A stretch of DNA of 64,000 nucleotides from NCBI RefSeq assembly GCF_016887565.1, contig NZ_CP069396.1, positions 5,438,001 through 5,502,000 of the forward strand. The letters run 5' to 3'. This stretch comes from Archangium violaceum. Lineage in GTDB: Bacteria; Myxococcota; Myxococcia; Myxococcales; Myxococcaceae. Shown here in pieces: positions 1 through 8,296 of this stretch. The notes under the pieces are model-generated. The model searched no databases. It saw only the letters and a program-made list of their open reading frames with translations, and was not told where the DNA came from. Positions within the stretch are counted from its first letter, which is position 1, and every line of letters starts with the position of its first letter. The position numbers and the translations under genes were made by a program.

Positions 1-2
1 AC

Positions 3-317
3 TCCGGAGTGAGCTTCCACCAACACACGGCGGCCTGGAACGCGTTGCTCTTTGGCTACAAGCGGTGGTTCCTGCTCCCACCGTTCCACTTCCATGGCCC
101 CACGACGATCGCCATGCACGAGTGGGCCCGAGCCCACCGGGAGCCCTTCGCGGCGGAGCTGCACGAGTGCGTGCAAGGGCCGGGAGAGGTGCTGTTCGTG
201 CCGCAGCACTGGTACCACGCGGTGCTCAACGTCTCGGACTGCGTGGGGATCGCGGTGGAGCTGGGTCCCAACTCGAGGCTCTTGCAGCACCAACTCGACA
301 GTGCTGCTTCAGGGTGA
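3..317 (+). CDS. JmjC/cupin-like domain protein, C-terminal part (gene cut by window edge)
   Basis: The reading frame is open from the left edge, so the true start lies outside the window; the internal GTG at 9 is not a convincing start. The visible 104 residues match the second half of a JmjC-type cupin (cupin_8, JMJD6/FIH-like 2-oxoglutarate/Fe(II) oxygenases): a strand with FHQHTAAWNAL, then GYKRWFLLPP, and near the end GEVLFVPQHWYHAVLNV. The last segment carries the distal metal-binding His of this fold. The first metal site reads HQH rather than the usual HxD, so the iron ligands may differ from the classic set. Such proteins hydroxylate protein or small-molecule substrates; no substrate can be inferred here. 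It converges with the nuclease gene that follows, 24 bases away. Confidence 0.7.
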   Translation, partial: SGVSFHQHTAAWNALLFGYKRWFLLPPFHFHGPTTIAMHEWARAHREPFAAELHECVQGPGEVLFVPQHWYHAVLNVSDCVGIAVELGPNSRLLQHQLDSAASG

Positions 318-341
318 CTCGGTTCTTGAACCGCCCGTGTC

Positions 342-1727
342 CTACTTCGCCAGCTCGACCTTCTCCATGTACCCGGGGATATAGGCCGGCCAGCCGCGCG
401 CCTCGACCCGGCCCTTTAGCGCCTGCAGCGCCGAGGGCTCCCCGTGGACGAGCAGTGTCTGGCGTGGCGGGGCCTCGAAGCCGTCCATCCAGCGCAGCAT
501 CTCCGTCCAGTCCGCGTGCGCGGAGAAACCGCTCACCGTGCGCAGCTCCGCCTCCACCCGCACCATCTGCCCGTGGATCTTGATCTCCTTCTCGCCGTCC
601 AGCATGCGCCGGCCGCGCGAGCCCTCGGACTGGTAGCCCACGAAGAGCACCGTGTTGCGCGAGTCCGGCAGCCGGTGCTTCAGGTGGTGGAGGATGCGGC
701 CCCCGGTGGCCATGCCCGAGGCGGAGATGATGATGCCCGGGCCCTCGAACTGGTTGATCCGCTGGCTCTCCTTCGGCGAGGTGATGAAGCGCGTGCGCTT
801 CGTGGCCAGCGGTGACCCACCGCGCTCCACGATGGCGGACATGTCCAGGTCGTGCTCCTCCGCGTGCGCCAGGTAGATGGGCGTGGCGTCGCACGCCATG
901 GGCGAGTCCACGAACACATCCAGCTCCGGGATGCGCCGCGCTCGCTCCAGGTTGCCCAGGTGGTAGAGCAGCTCCTGGGTGCGCCCGATGGAGAAGGCAG
1001 GGATGACGACCATGCCCTTGCGCTCGACGGCCCTGTTCACGGCCTCGCACAGCGCGTCCACGGGGCGAGTCTCCGCGTGCTCGCGGTCGCCGTAGGTGCT
1101 CTCCACCAGGAGCGTGGTGGCCGAGCGGACCGTCTGCGGATCCCTCAGGATGGGCGCGTGGTAGCGGCCCAGATCGCCGCTGAACACCACGCGCTGGTTC
1201 GTGCTCTCCAGGTGGAACACGCACACCGCCGAGCCCAGGATGTGGCCCGCCCGGTAGAAGGTGAGGGTGATGCCGGGGAGGATCTCCCGGGTGCGCTCGT
1301 AGCCGAAGGTCTCGAAGAGCTTCAGCGCGCGCTGTGCGTCCTCCACCGAGTAGAGGGGGAGGGCGGGGTGGTGCTTCGAGTAGCCCTCCTTGTTGGCGTA
1401 GCGGGCCTCTTCCTCCTGGAGGTGCGCCGAGTCCGGGAGGAGCAGCGCGGACAGGTCCCTGGTGCCAGACGTGCAGTAGACGGGCCCGTGGAAGCCGTCG
1501 CGCACCACGCGGGGCAGGCCGCCCGTGTGGTCGATGTGGGCGTGCGTGAGGACGATGGCGTCGAGGCTCCGGGCGGGCACGGGCAGGGAGTGCCAGTTGC
1601 GCTGGCGCAACTCCTTGCGTCCCTGGAAGAGACCGCAATCGACGAGCACCCGCTTGCCCTGGTGCTCGAGGAGGAACTTGGAGCCGGTGACGGTGCCCGC
1701 CGCACCGAGGAACTGGATGGAGGCCAT
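342..1727 (-). CDS. MBL-fold beta-CASP RNA-processing nuclease (CPSF/YSH1-like)
   Basis: A 461-aa protein of the metallo-beta-lactamase superfamily. The zinc motif HAHIDH is at residues 62-67, after the strand DAIVLT, and an early VDCGLFQG segment is typical of the family. The middle of the protein (about residues 190-380) has the beta-CASP features of CPSF-73/YSH1-like nucleases: SGDLGR, a PAFSIGRTQELLYHL helix, and the later SASGMATGGRILHHL and SGFSAHADWTE segments, which supply the C-terminal His ligands. Length fits the bacterial family (about 450-470 aa). Members cut or degrade RNA from an end in the cytoplasm. The ATG start is followed at once by a beta strand (IQFLGAAG), so no leader is missing. 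It stands alone, divergent from the pilin-like gene at 1804. Confidence 0.9.
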   Translation of the reverse strand: MASIQFLGAAGTVTGSKFLLEHQGKRVLVDCGLFQGRKELRQRNWHSLPVPARSLDAIVLTHAHIDHTGGLPRVVRDGFHGPVYCTSGTRDLSALLLPDSAHLQEEEARYANKEGYSKHHPALPLYSVEDAQRALKLFETFGYERTREILPGITLTFYRAGHILGSAVCVFHLESTNQRVVFSGDLGRYHAPILRDPQTVRSATTLLVESTYGDREHAETRPVDALCEAVNRAVERKGMVVIPAFSIGRTQELLYHLGNLERARRIPELDVFVDSPMACDATPIYLAHAEEHDLDMSAIVERGGSPLATKRTRFITSPKESQRINQFEGPGIIISASGMATGGRILHHLKHRLPDSRNTVLFVGYQSEGSRGRRMLDGEKEIKIHGQMVRVEAELRTVSGFSAHADWTEMLRWMDGFEAPPRQTLLVHGEPSALQALKGRVEARGWPAYIPGYMEKVELAK

Positions 1728-1803
1728 GCGCGCGACTCTACCCGACCCCGCCTCATGGAGGGCACTCGTGGCGTAGTGTAGGGGTCATGAGAAGGGGGGC
1801 GTC

Positions 1804-2481
1804 ATGGACCAGGAGTCGAGGAGTCACACCCGGCTGGGGCCACTCGAGCTCACGCTGTTCTCCGTGGGATTCGTGTTGTTGCTGCTGCTCGGAGTCCGCT
1901 TCGCGCTCAGCTTCGTGAAGTTCGGCCCCACCAGGGTCCACGAGGCGAAGGCCAACCTCAAGGCGCTCTACACCAGCCAGAGAGCCTACTTGCAGGAGAA
2001 GGACCGGTACGGCCAGCGGCTCCATGAGATCGGCTTCCTGCCGGAGCGTGGCAACCGCTTCGCGTACTTCCTCCTGTCCTCCGGTCCCATCGAGCTGCGC
2101 GATGCCACGGTGGAGACGCGCGTCAACGATGCGGTCATCGTCTGGAGCGACCGCTATCGCTTCAAGAACGCCCCCGCGCCCACCGGCTTCGCCGGGACCG
2201 GCTGTCCCCTCATTCCCGGAAAGGACGAGGCGGGCAGACCCCTGGGCGTCGGCGTCTGGGGCACCCCTCCCCACGAGGCGTTCATCGCCGTGGCCGCGGG
2301 CAACCTCGACAACGATGCCACGCTCGAGTGCTGGTCCATCGCCTCGGTGCCTCGGGTGGATGCGTATGGCAACGTCATTCCCGAGGGCCAGCCCTACCTG
2401 GAGCAGGACGACCTGCCGCAGCCGACACGGTGGGAGCGCCTCCGGAAGCTGGTGCTCGGACCGCTGGATCCGAATGGCTGA
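1804..2481 (+). CDS. Pilin-like membrane-anchored protein of unknown role
   Basis: A 225-aa protein with one hydrophobic helix at about residues 16-36, preceded by a short charged N-terminus and followed by a helix (VHEAKANLKALYTSQRAYL) and a soluble domain. The single N-terminal helix and the 'NLKALYTSQRAYLQEKDRYG' wording resemble the conserved region of type IV pilin-like proteins in myxobacteria. However, a proper prepilin peptidase site (G followed four residues later by E) is not seen: the nearest text is LGPLEL. It may be a pilin relative that stays anchored by its helix. The rest has no motif I recognise. The ATG follows a purine-rich GGGGGG stretch. The next gene starts 76 bases downstream with its own ribosome site. 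Confidence 0.6.
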   Translation: MDQESRSHTRLGPLELTLFSVGFVLLLLLGVRFALSFVKFGPTRVHEAKANLKALYTSQRAYLQEKDRYGQRLHEIGFLPERGNRFAYFLLSSGPIELRDATVETRVNDAVIVWSDRYRFKNAPAPTGFAGTGCPLIPGKDEAGRPLGVGVWGTPPHEAFIAVAAGNLDNDATLECWSIASVPRVDAYGNVIPEGQPYLEQDDLPQPTRWERLRKLVLGPLDPNG

Positions 2482-2557
2482 GCCGCGCCCGCTTCCCTGG
2501 GGAGGGCATGCCCTCCTATCCTCTCGACAAACGTTTCATCAGGAGGATGTGCGAGCC

Positions 2558-2851
2558 ATGAATCGAGTGAAAAAGGCCTCGTGGTGGAGTGCGATGCTCG
2601 TCGGTGGAGTGCTGCTGGCGCTGCCGGCCGCGGCCGCTGGCAAGCAGACTCCGGATGAGTGCAAGGGCCAGTGCCTGGTGAAGGCCAACACGGCCATGAA
2701 TGCATGTGTCGCGGGCTGCCCGAAGGGCGGTGAGGCCGGCAAGGTCGACGAGAAGTACGGGGCCTGTGTGAACCGCTGCGCCGAGAAGCTCCAGTCCAGC
2801 ACCCAGTCCTGCGACAAGACCTGCGGGAAGTCGAAGCCCCAGGGGCACTAG
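2558..2851 (+). CDS. Small secreted protein with two twin-CX3C units
   Basis: A 97-aa protein. Residues 1-27 are a clear signal peptide (two lysines, a hydrophobic core, LPAAAA before the predicted cut). The mature part carries eight cysteines as four CX3C motifs at C35/C39, C50/C54, C70/C74 and C85/C89. They form two copies of CX3C-X10-CX3C joined by a Gly/Lys-rich linker, which suggests two disulfide-locked helical hairpins. I know no bacterial function for this arrangement; it is only formally similar to twin-CX3C chaperones of mitochondria. The start is the ATG with AGGAGG eleven bases upstream. A longer in-frame opening upstream lies over the preceding gene and is a shadow. Export to the periplasm or outside is inferred. 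Confidence 0.75.
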   Translation: MNRVKKASWWSAMLVGGVLLALPAAAAGKQTPDECKGQCLVKANTAMNACVAGCPKGGEAGKVDEKYGACVNRCAEKLQSSTQSCDKTCGKSKPQGH

Positions 2852-2867
2852 CCCGGGTTACGCATGC

Positions 2868-2903
2868 TCCCTCTCCCTCTGGGAGAGGGCGGGGGGTGAG
2901 GGT
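2868..2903. repeat. GC-rich palindromic repeat, copy 1 (REP-like)
   Basis: A short palindrome: CCCTCTCCC and GGGAGAGGG arms, followed by a G-run and GTGAGGG. The same unit occurs at 4124-4159 and 4192-4226 in the opposite orientation. It sits just after the CX3C gene and before the end of the convergent membrane-protein gene, as REP elements usually do. The stem could also stop transcription or protect mRNA 3' ends. Confidence 0.7.
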
Positions 2904-2922
2904 CGTCACCCGCGGAGGGCCC

Positions 2923-4047
2923 TCACGCCTCGCGCGTGAAGGCCTGGTACACCCCGGCGAAGCCCACCGCGGCCAGTCCCGCGAGGAACAGCAGGGGCCC
3001 TGGCAGCAGCGCCCCGCACGCGAGCGTCCAGACCAGGCCGAGCACCACCACGGCGATGGGAACGAAGCGCAGCCAGCCCGGCCGGGCCACCTCCGGGCGC
3101 AGCGCCAGCAGGGCCAGCACCGCCAGCAGCAGCAGCTCCATCGTCTCCGCCAACGGCTTGTCCCAGCCCTTGTCGTAGGCCTGGGCGAGCAGGCTGTAGA
3201 CGACGTCGTCCGACGGGCGCGGCGCGTCCACCACCTCCAGCCCCGGCGGGCCCTGGGTCGTCGGCACTGGCCCCGAATAGCTCCTCCCCGGCGTCCAGGT
3301 GAGGAACAGCGATACCAGGCACAGCACCACGCCTCCGAGCGCCACCCCGGATGTGCCGCGAATGAGCTGTCGCGGCTCGAAGAGGCGGCTGAACCCGGTC
3401 TCTCCCGCGTACACCTTGCGGTACTGGTCGTAGCCGATCAGCCCCGCGCCTCCCAGCCACAGCAGCGGCGTGAGGCCGATGCCCAGCATCCGGATCGCCA
3501 GCCCCACCGTCAGCACCGCGTACACCGCCGGTACCGCCGGGTGCAGCAGCGAGTCGGGCACCCAGTCCACCAACCCGTGCCTCGCGCCCGCCACCCGCAT
3601 CTCGCGCGCTGTTACCAGCCATCCGCCCACGAACACCGCCAGCGTGCCGAGCGCTCCGACTCCCGCGAAGAAGGGCAGGATGGAGAGCACCAGCGCCACT
3701 CCCAGCAGTCCTACGCCCAGTACGGTCGGCGAGTGTCCCGGCACGTGCGCCAGCCAGATCGGTCCGTCGTACGGTGGGGCTGCGGGTCTGCCTGGATCCG
3801 TGTGCTCGTCCGCGTCGTCCGTTCGCACGCGGCGCGGGCCGGGATTCGTGTCCTCGGCCTCGTCTCGGGCGGGCACCGCCCTCGCCGTCGATGTGCTCCG
3901 CGAGCGCCCCGTCGTCTGCACCGCCGCCGTTCCAACGGACGTCCGGCGAATGCTCCCCGGCGGCGGCGTCGGCATCTTCGCCCCGCAGTTCTCGCAGTAA
4001 CGCAGGGTCGGATCCTGCGCTCGCTCTCCGCACTCCTTGCACCGCAT
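2923..4047 (-). CDS. Zinc-ribbon membrane protein of unknown function
   Basis: A 374-aa protein. It opens with a four-cysteine zinc ribbon (C3, C6, C18, C21: CKEC...CENC), then a Pro/Arg/Asp-rich linker of about 85 residues, then several hydrophobic helices. These run from about residue 110 (VLGVGLLGVALVLSILPF) and are spaced through the rest of the chain, with more helices near the C-terminus. The ribbon-linker-membrane layout is common in myxobacterial proteins of unknown role; I can name no reaction. The ATG is placed directly before the ribbon. It lies downstream of the ccm operon on the same strand, but 190 bases and two palindromic repeats separate them, so joint transcription is doubtful. 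Confidence 0.65.
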   Translation of the reverse strand: MRCKECGERAQDPTLRYCENCGAKMPTPPPGSIRRTSVGTAAVQTTGRSRSTSTARAVPARDEAEDTNPGPRRVRTDDADEHTDPGRPAAPPYDGPIWLAHVPGHSPTVLGVGLLGVALVLSILPFFAGVGALGTLAVFVGGWLVTAREMRVAGARHGLVDWVPDSLLHPAVPAVYAVLTVGLAIRMLGIGLTPLLWLGGAGLIGYDQYRKVYAGETGFSRLFEPRQLIRGTSGVALGGVVLCLVSLFLTWTPGRSYSGPVPTTQGPPGLEVVDAPRPSDDVVYSLLAQAYDKGWDKPLAETMELLLLAVLALLALRPEVARPGWLRFVPIAVVVLGLVWTLACGALLPGPLLFLAGLAAVGFAGVYQAFTREA

Positions 4048-4123
4048 GGGTTACGGCCTCCTGCTCCCGGGCCCTCGGTGCTCCGGGTTCATGCCGCTCG
4101 GAGTGTACTGGATTCCGGGGATG

Positions 4124-4159
4124 ACCCTCACCCCAGCCCTCTCCCAGAGGGAGAGGGGG
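4124..4159. repeat. GC-rich palindromic repeat, copy 2 (REP-like)
   Basis: CCCTCACCCC followed by the hairpin CCCTCTCCC/AGAG/GGAGAGGGG. It has the same unit as 2868-2903 in reverse orientation, and lies in the 190-base gap between ccmG and the zinc-ribbon gene. Confidence 0.7.
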
Positions 4160-4191
4160 TTTGACACCTTGGCAACCCGGGGGACTCGGTA

Positions 4192-4226
4192 CCCTCACCC
4201 CGTCCCTCTCCCGGTGGGAGAGGGGT
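4192..4226. repeat. GC-rich palindromic repeat, copy 3 (REP-like)
   Basis: CCCTCACCCC, then the hairpin CCCTCTCCC/GGTG/GGGAGAGGG. It is in tandem with copy 2, about 68 bases away and in the same orientation. It ends 11 bases before the 3' end of ccmG, so the pair probably marks the end of the ccm transcript. Confidence 0.7.
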
Positions 4227-4237
4227 GGTTGTTGTTG

Positions 4238-4777
4238 TTACTGCTGCGCCGTCGGGGCGCTCGCGGACAGCTCCTTGATCCAGTTCGCCAACGACTGCGG
4301 ATCGATCGGTCCCACGTGCTTGCCCCGGATCGTCCCCTGCGCGTCGATGAAGTACGTCTCCGGCACTCCCGCCACCCCGTAGTCCACCGCCATCTGCGAC
4401 CGCGGATCCATCAGCTGCGGGAAGCTCGCCCCCATCTGCGACAGGAACTGTCTCGCGTTGTCCTCCGTGTCCTCGAAGATGACCCCCAGGAACGTCGCCT
4501 GGTTGCCGAACTCCCTCGAGCCCCACTCCAACACCGGGTGCTCCATCTTGCAGGGGCCGCACCACGACGCCCAGAAGTTGATCACCACCGGCCGGCCCTT
4601 GAGCTGCTCCAGCTTCACCAGCTGCCCGTTGTTCAGCGACCTCAGCCCGAACGCCGGCGCCGGTTTGCCCTTCAGCATGAAGGGCACCTCGTGCGGATCC
4701 CTCCCGAAGCCCTTGTTGAGCACCAGCAGCAGCCCCAGGCACAGGACGACGAAGCTCAGCGTGACGCGCCAGTTCAT
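4238..4777 (-). CDS. ccmG: Thiol:disulfide interchange protein CcmG/DsbE (TlpA-like thioredoxin)
   Basis: A 179-aa protein with an N-terminal signal anchor (about residues 4-20) and a periplasmic thioredoxin fold. The redox motif WCGPC (in NFWASWCGPCKMEHPV) and the cis-proline strand GVPETYFID are both present. In System I this protein keeps apocytochrome CXXCH cysteines reduced before haem ligation. It is the last gene of the ccm run: its ATG overlaps the ccmF stop by four bases, so the two are translationally coupled. Two palindromic repeats follow its 3' end. A general TlpA/ResA role is possible, but the position next to ccmF argues for CcmG. Confidence 0.88.
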   Translation of the reverse strand: MNWRVTLSFVVLCLGLLLVLNKGFGRDPHEVPFMLKGKPAPAFGLRSLNNGQLVKLEQLKGRPVVINFWASWCGPCKMEHPVLEWGSREFGNQATFLGVIFEDTEDNARQFLSQMGASFPQLMDPRSQMAVDYGVAGVPETYFIDAQGTIRGKHVGPIDPQSLANWIKELSASAPTAQQ

Positions 4778-6798
4778 GCCGCACCCCGGTTCATCTCACC
4801 GCCAGTCTCGGGCGACGCTCCAGCCGCCGACGTCTCCGCCCCGGCCACCGCGCGCGCCTTCCTCGCCGGCCACAGCGCGATCAGCGTCCCCAGCACCAGC
4901 ACCGGGATGCTCCACCAGATCCACCCCACCAGCGGGAAGACCCACGCGTTGAAGCTCGCCGTGCCACGCTCCTCGGAGAACGCCATCAGCGACAGGTACA
5001 GGTCTTCCTTCGCCGTCGTGCGCACCGCCGGCGTTCCCACCGGATCCGTCATGCGCTCGTAGTAGTTCATCCGCGGCGCCAGCTCGCTCACCGATCCATT
5101 CGGCGCCGTCACCTCGACCTTCGTGGCCACGAAGGTGCGGTGCGGCTCCTGCCCGCTCGCCAGTCCCAGGTACTTCACCTGGTACTCGCCCACCTTCATC
5201 GTCTGGCCCACCCGCACCGTGCCCGAGGTGTGCGTCACGTACGCCTGCGACGCTCCCACCGCCACCAGGATCATCACGATCCCCAGGTGCACGATGTAGC
5301 CGCCGAAGCGCCGCCGCGCCTTCGTCGCGCTGCCCACCAGCGCCGTGACGAAGCCCTCCTTGCGCTCGCTCATGCGCACCTTCACCGGCAGCGCCAGCTC
5401 CCGCAGGGTGATGACCGTGACGAAGCCCGCCAGTCCGAAGGTCAGCAGCGGGTAGAAGCCCCTCAGGCCTCCCAGCAGGCACGCGCCCACCACCGCCACG
5501 CCCACCCCCGCCGGAATCCAGAAGCGCTCGCGCACCGTCTTCGCATCCGAGCTGCCCCACGGCAGCATCGGGCCCACGCCCATCAGGAACAGCACCATGA
5601 TGCCGCCGGGCACCGCCATCTTGTTGAAGTACGGCTCGCCCACGCTCACCCGCACCCCGCGCACCGCCTCGGAGATGAGCGGGTAGAGCGTGCCCAGCAG
5701 CACCGTGAAGGTGATCGCCACGAACACCAGGTTGTTCACCAGGATCGTCGCCTCGCGCGACACCAGCGACTTGAGCTCGCTCTCGGCCACCAGCAGGTGC
5801 CCGCGCGTGGCCAGCAGCGCGATGGACACGAACAGCAGCACCGCGATGAACACCAGGAACGTCGGGCCGATGTCCGACTGCGTGAAGCTGTGCACCGAGT
5901 TGAAGATGCCGCTTCGCGTCATGAACGTGCCCAGAATGGTCAGCACGAAGCTGCTCAACACCAGGCTCAGCGTCCACAGCTTCAGCATCTTCTTGCGCTC
6001 GTGCACCAGCGTGGAGTGCATGAACGCGGTGGACGTCAGCCACGGCAGGAAGGACGCGTTCTCCACCGGATCCCACGCCCAGTAGCCGCCCCAGCCCAAC
6101 ACCGCGTACGCCCACCACGAGCCCAGGATGATGCCCACCGACAGGAACAGCCACGCCACCAGCGTCCAACGGCGCAGGGGCGCCATCCACGCATCGCCCA
6201 TCTCCCCGCGCAGCAGCGCGGCCACGGCGATGCCGAAGGGCACCGTCATCCCCACGTAGCCCAGGTACAGCATGGGCGGATGGATGACCATCAGGTAGTG
6301 GTTCTGCAGCAGCGCGTTGGGGCCCGGTCCGTCCGGCGGCACCGGCGACATCGCGTGGAACGGGTTGGCCGGCCCGGCGATGAGGAAGGTGAAGAACACG
6401 CCCACCGCCAGCATCGTGCCCAGCGCCAGGGACATGTAACGCGCGTGCTCGCGCCGGTGCACCAGCGCGAAGGCCAGCACGTAGCTGCCCATGATGAGGC
6501 CCCAGAAGAGGATGGAGCCCTCGAGCGCGCTCCACAGCGAGACGATCTTGAAGACCGTCGGCGTGGCCAGGCTGCCCACCTGCGCCACGTACTTCACGCT
6601 GAAGTCGTTGGTGAGCAGCGCCCACTCCATCACCAGGTTGGCGCCGAGCATGCAGGCGAAGAAGCCGTACACGCACCGCATCACCCAGGGGAAGGCCGCG
6701 TCGTCGCGGCGCATCCCGCCCACCAGGCCGACCAGCGCTCCGAAGCTCGCGAACGCGAGCCCGCCGAGCACCAGCCCGTATCCGAGCGTTCCGTTCAC
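4774..6798 (-). CDS. ccmF: Cytochrome c haem lyase subunit CcmF
   Basis: A 674-aa polytopic membrane protein. It has the tryptophan-rich WWD domain (SWWAYAVLGWGGYWAWDP, then NASFLPWL), which binds haem, and a conserved His-containing loop before it (NHYLMVIHPPMLYLGYVG). The many helices and a large periplasmic loop near the C-terminus (about residues 510-610) match the CcmF family length. Together with CcmH it transfers haem from CcmE to apocytochromes on the periplasmic side of the inner membrane. Its ATG overlaps the ccmE stop and its stop overlaps the ccmG start, so all three are coupled. No ccmH is found in the window. Confidence 0.95.
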   Translation of the reverse strand: MNGTLGYGLVLGGLAFASFGALVGLVGGMRRDDAAFPWVMRCVYGFFACMLGANLVMEWALLTNDFSVKYVAQVGSLATPTVFKIVSLWSALEGSILFWGLIMGSYVLAFALVHRREHARYMSLALGTMLAVGVFFTFLIAGPANPFHAMSPVPPDGPGPNALLQNHYLMVIHPPMLYLGYVGMTVPFGIAVAALLRGEMGDAWMAPLRRWTLVAWLFLSVGIILGSWWAYAVLGWGGYWAWDPVENASFLPWLTSTAFMHSTLVHERKKMLKLWTLSLVLSSFVLTILGTFMTRSGIFNSVHSFTQSDIGPTFLVFIAVLLFVSIALLATRGHLLVAESELKSLVSREATILVNNLVFVAITFTVLLGTLYPLISEAVRGVRVSVGEPYFNKMAVPGGIMVLFLMGVGPMLPWGSSDAKTVRERFWIPAGVGVAVVGACLLGGLRGFYPLLTFGLAGFVTVITLRELALPVKVRMSERKEGFVTALVGSATKARRRFGGYIVHLGIVMILVAVGASQAYVTHTSGTVRVGQTMKVGEYQVKYLGLASGQEPHRTFVATKVEVTAPNGSVSELAPRMNYYERMTDPVGTPAVRTTAKEDLYLSLMAFSEERGTASFNAWVFPLVGWIWWSIPVLVLGTLIALWPARKARAVAGAETSAAGASPETGGEMNRGAA

Positions 6799-7283
6799 GG
6801 GTTCCTCACCGCCGCCGTGGTGGCTTCCTGCTTCTGCATCTCCTCGAACATCTTCTTCACGTCGTCATCCGTCTTCGGCGCCCGGTACTCGTTGGAGTGG
6901 TTCACCATGAGCCGGCTGCCCTCGAAGACCCGCGACTTGTCGAAGGTGCCCTCCACCACCACGCCGATGCGCTCGCGGAACATCTGCGGCGGCACCTCGG
7001 TGGTGCGCACCATCACGTGCGCCGCGTCGGGCTGCTCGCTGTCCATCACCTCGAAGTTCAAGGTGGTGTGCTGCTCGTTCCACTGGATGCTGCCCGGCTT
7101 CACCTGGCCACCCAGGCGGATGGTGGGGCCGTAGGCCTTCTCGCCCTGGGCCAGCATCTCCGAGGGCCGCCAGTAGTAGACGAGGTTCTCACCGATGTTG
7201 CCGAAGGCCACCAGGGCCAGGCCCGCTCCGGCCACCAGCAGGGCCACCACGGCGATGAGGCGGTTGCGGTTCTGCTGAGTCAT
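6795..7283 (-). CDS. ccmE: Haem chaperone CcmE
   Basis: A 162-aa protein with one N-terminal transmembrane helix (about residues 8-30) and a periplasmic OB-fold domain. The haem-binding motif HxxxY is present as HSNEY near the C-terminus (in LMVNHSNEYRAPK), so this is the His-type CcmE in which haem is bound covalently to His, not the Cys variant. CcmE takes haem from the CcmABCD complex and hands it to CcmF. It starts three bases after the ccmD stop and overlaps ccmF by four bases. Confidence 0.93.
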   Translation of the reverse strand: MTQQNRNRLIAVVALLVAGAGLALVAFGNIGENLVYYWRPSEMLAQGEKAYGPTIRLGGQVKPGSIQWNEQHTTLNFEVMDSEQPDAAHVMVRTTEVPPQMFRERIGVVVEGTFDKSRVFEGSRLMVNHSNEYRAPKTDDDVKKMFEEMQKQEATTAAVRNP

Positions 7284-7286
7284 GGC

Positions 7287-7463
7287 TCACTCCTTCGCGT
7301 CATTGGCGGCCTTGCCGGGCCGGCGCAGCCAGAGGGACAGGGCATACAGCGAAAGCGACGCCCAGGCGATGCCGTAGGCGGACCAGATGTACTCCCAGCC
7401 ACCCTGGATGCGACCCATGCCCACCTGGGCGAGCAGCGTGTACGTGTGCAGTGCCGTGGTCAT
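7287..7463 (-). CDS. ccmD: Haem exporter small membrane protein CcmD
   Basis: A 58-aa protein with a single transmembrane helix (YIWSAYGIAWASLSLYALSLWL) and a positively charged tail (RRPGK), exactly the CcmD layout. CcmD helps release haem-loaded CcmE from CcmABC. The frame stays open further upstream over ccmC, but the ATG chosen here (MTTALHTY) lies one base after the ccmC stop and gives the usual family size. Its stop is three bases before the ccmE start. Confidence 0.85.
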   Translation of the reverse strand: MTTALHTYTLLAQVGMGRIQGGWEYIWSAYGIAWASLSLYALSLWLRRPGKAANDAKE

Positions 7464-7464
7464 G

Positions 7465-8292
7465 TCAGGCGACCTCCGAAGCGCGGTTGTCCCGCGAGGC
7501 CGGCGCGTCCGTGGGGAGCGCCTCGGGCAGCGCCACCTCCGCCTCACGCGTGGCGAGCGCCACCCGGTAGCGGTGCAGCAGGAAGAGGGTGAGGATCATC
7601 AGCGAGGCCCAGGCGTTGACGCGCAGCGACAGCACCATGTCCGGGTCCACCGTCTTCGGCGTCGACTGCACCTGGTGCAGGCTGCGCCACCACTTCACCG
7701 AGAACCACACGATGGGCAGGTTCACGAACGAGATGATGCCCACCACCGAGCTCCACACCGCCCGCTTCTCGGGGTCTTCCACGAAGCGGCGCAGCGCCAT
7801 GTAGGCCACGTACGTCACCAGCATGATCGCCATGGCGGTGAGCCGCGGATCCCAGTCCCAGTACGTGCCCCACGTCGGCTTGCCCCAGATGGCGCCCAGC
7901 ACCAGTCCGTAGCTGCCGAAGAGCAGCCCCACCTCGCCGGAGGCCTCCGCCAGCGCGTCCGTCTTCCAGCTCGACTTGAAGAGGTAGGCCACGCACAGGC
8001 CGAAGTTCAGCACCAGCGCCAGCATCGCCATCCACATGGCCGGCACGTGCACGTAGATGATGCGGTAGACGTGGCCCATCTCCCGGTCCTCTGGCGTCCA
8101 CACCAGTCCCAGGTACGTGCCCACCGCCAGCAGCGCCAGCGTCGCCACCGTCATGCCGGCCAGCACCGGACGCGCGTTGAAGCGCGAGCCCGGAGGCGCC
8201 CACTTGCGGCCCAGCCATACTCCCAGACCGACCGTCGTCAGCGCCGCCGCCGCCGAGCCCGTCTGCAGCACCGTGTTCATCACACCGCTCAT
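7465..8292 (-). CDS. ccmC: Haem transporter subunit CcmC
   Basis: A 275-aa protein with about six transmembrane helices and the WWD haem-handling motif as WGKPTWGTYWDWDPRLT in the middle of the chain. A conserved His precedes it (IIYVHVPAMWMAM). CcmC presents haem to CcmE. It is longer than the usual 230-250 aa because of an N-terminal extra helix and a polar C-terminal tail of about 25 residues. An alternative start four codons in (MNTVLQTG) would change little. It lies four bases downstream of ccmB and abuts ccmD. Confidence 0.92.
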   Translation of the reverse strand: MSGVMNTVLQTGSAAAALTTVGLGVWLGRKWAPPGSRFNARPVLAGMTVATLALLAVGTYLGLVWTPEDREMGHVYRIIYVHVPAMWMAMLALVLNFGLCVAYLFKSSWKTDALAEASGEVGLLFGSYGLVLGAIWGKPTWGTYWDWDPRLTAMAIMLVTYVAYMALRRFVEDPEKRAVWSSVVGIISFVNLPIVWFSVKWWRSLHQVQSTPKTVDPDMVLSLRVNAWASLMILTLFLLHRYRVALATREAEVALPEALPTDAPASRDNRASEVA

Positions 8293-8296
8293 GACC

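Noticed and set aside
2896-4164. Long openings on both strands around the zinc-ribbon gene
   Set aside because: The 374-aa minus-strand frame has a zinc ribbon and regular helices; the others do not.
5140-7134. 664-codon plus-strand opening opposite ccmF and ccmE
   Set aside because: Antisense of well-identified ccm genes; composition is His/Arg/Gln-rich without structure.
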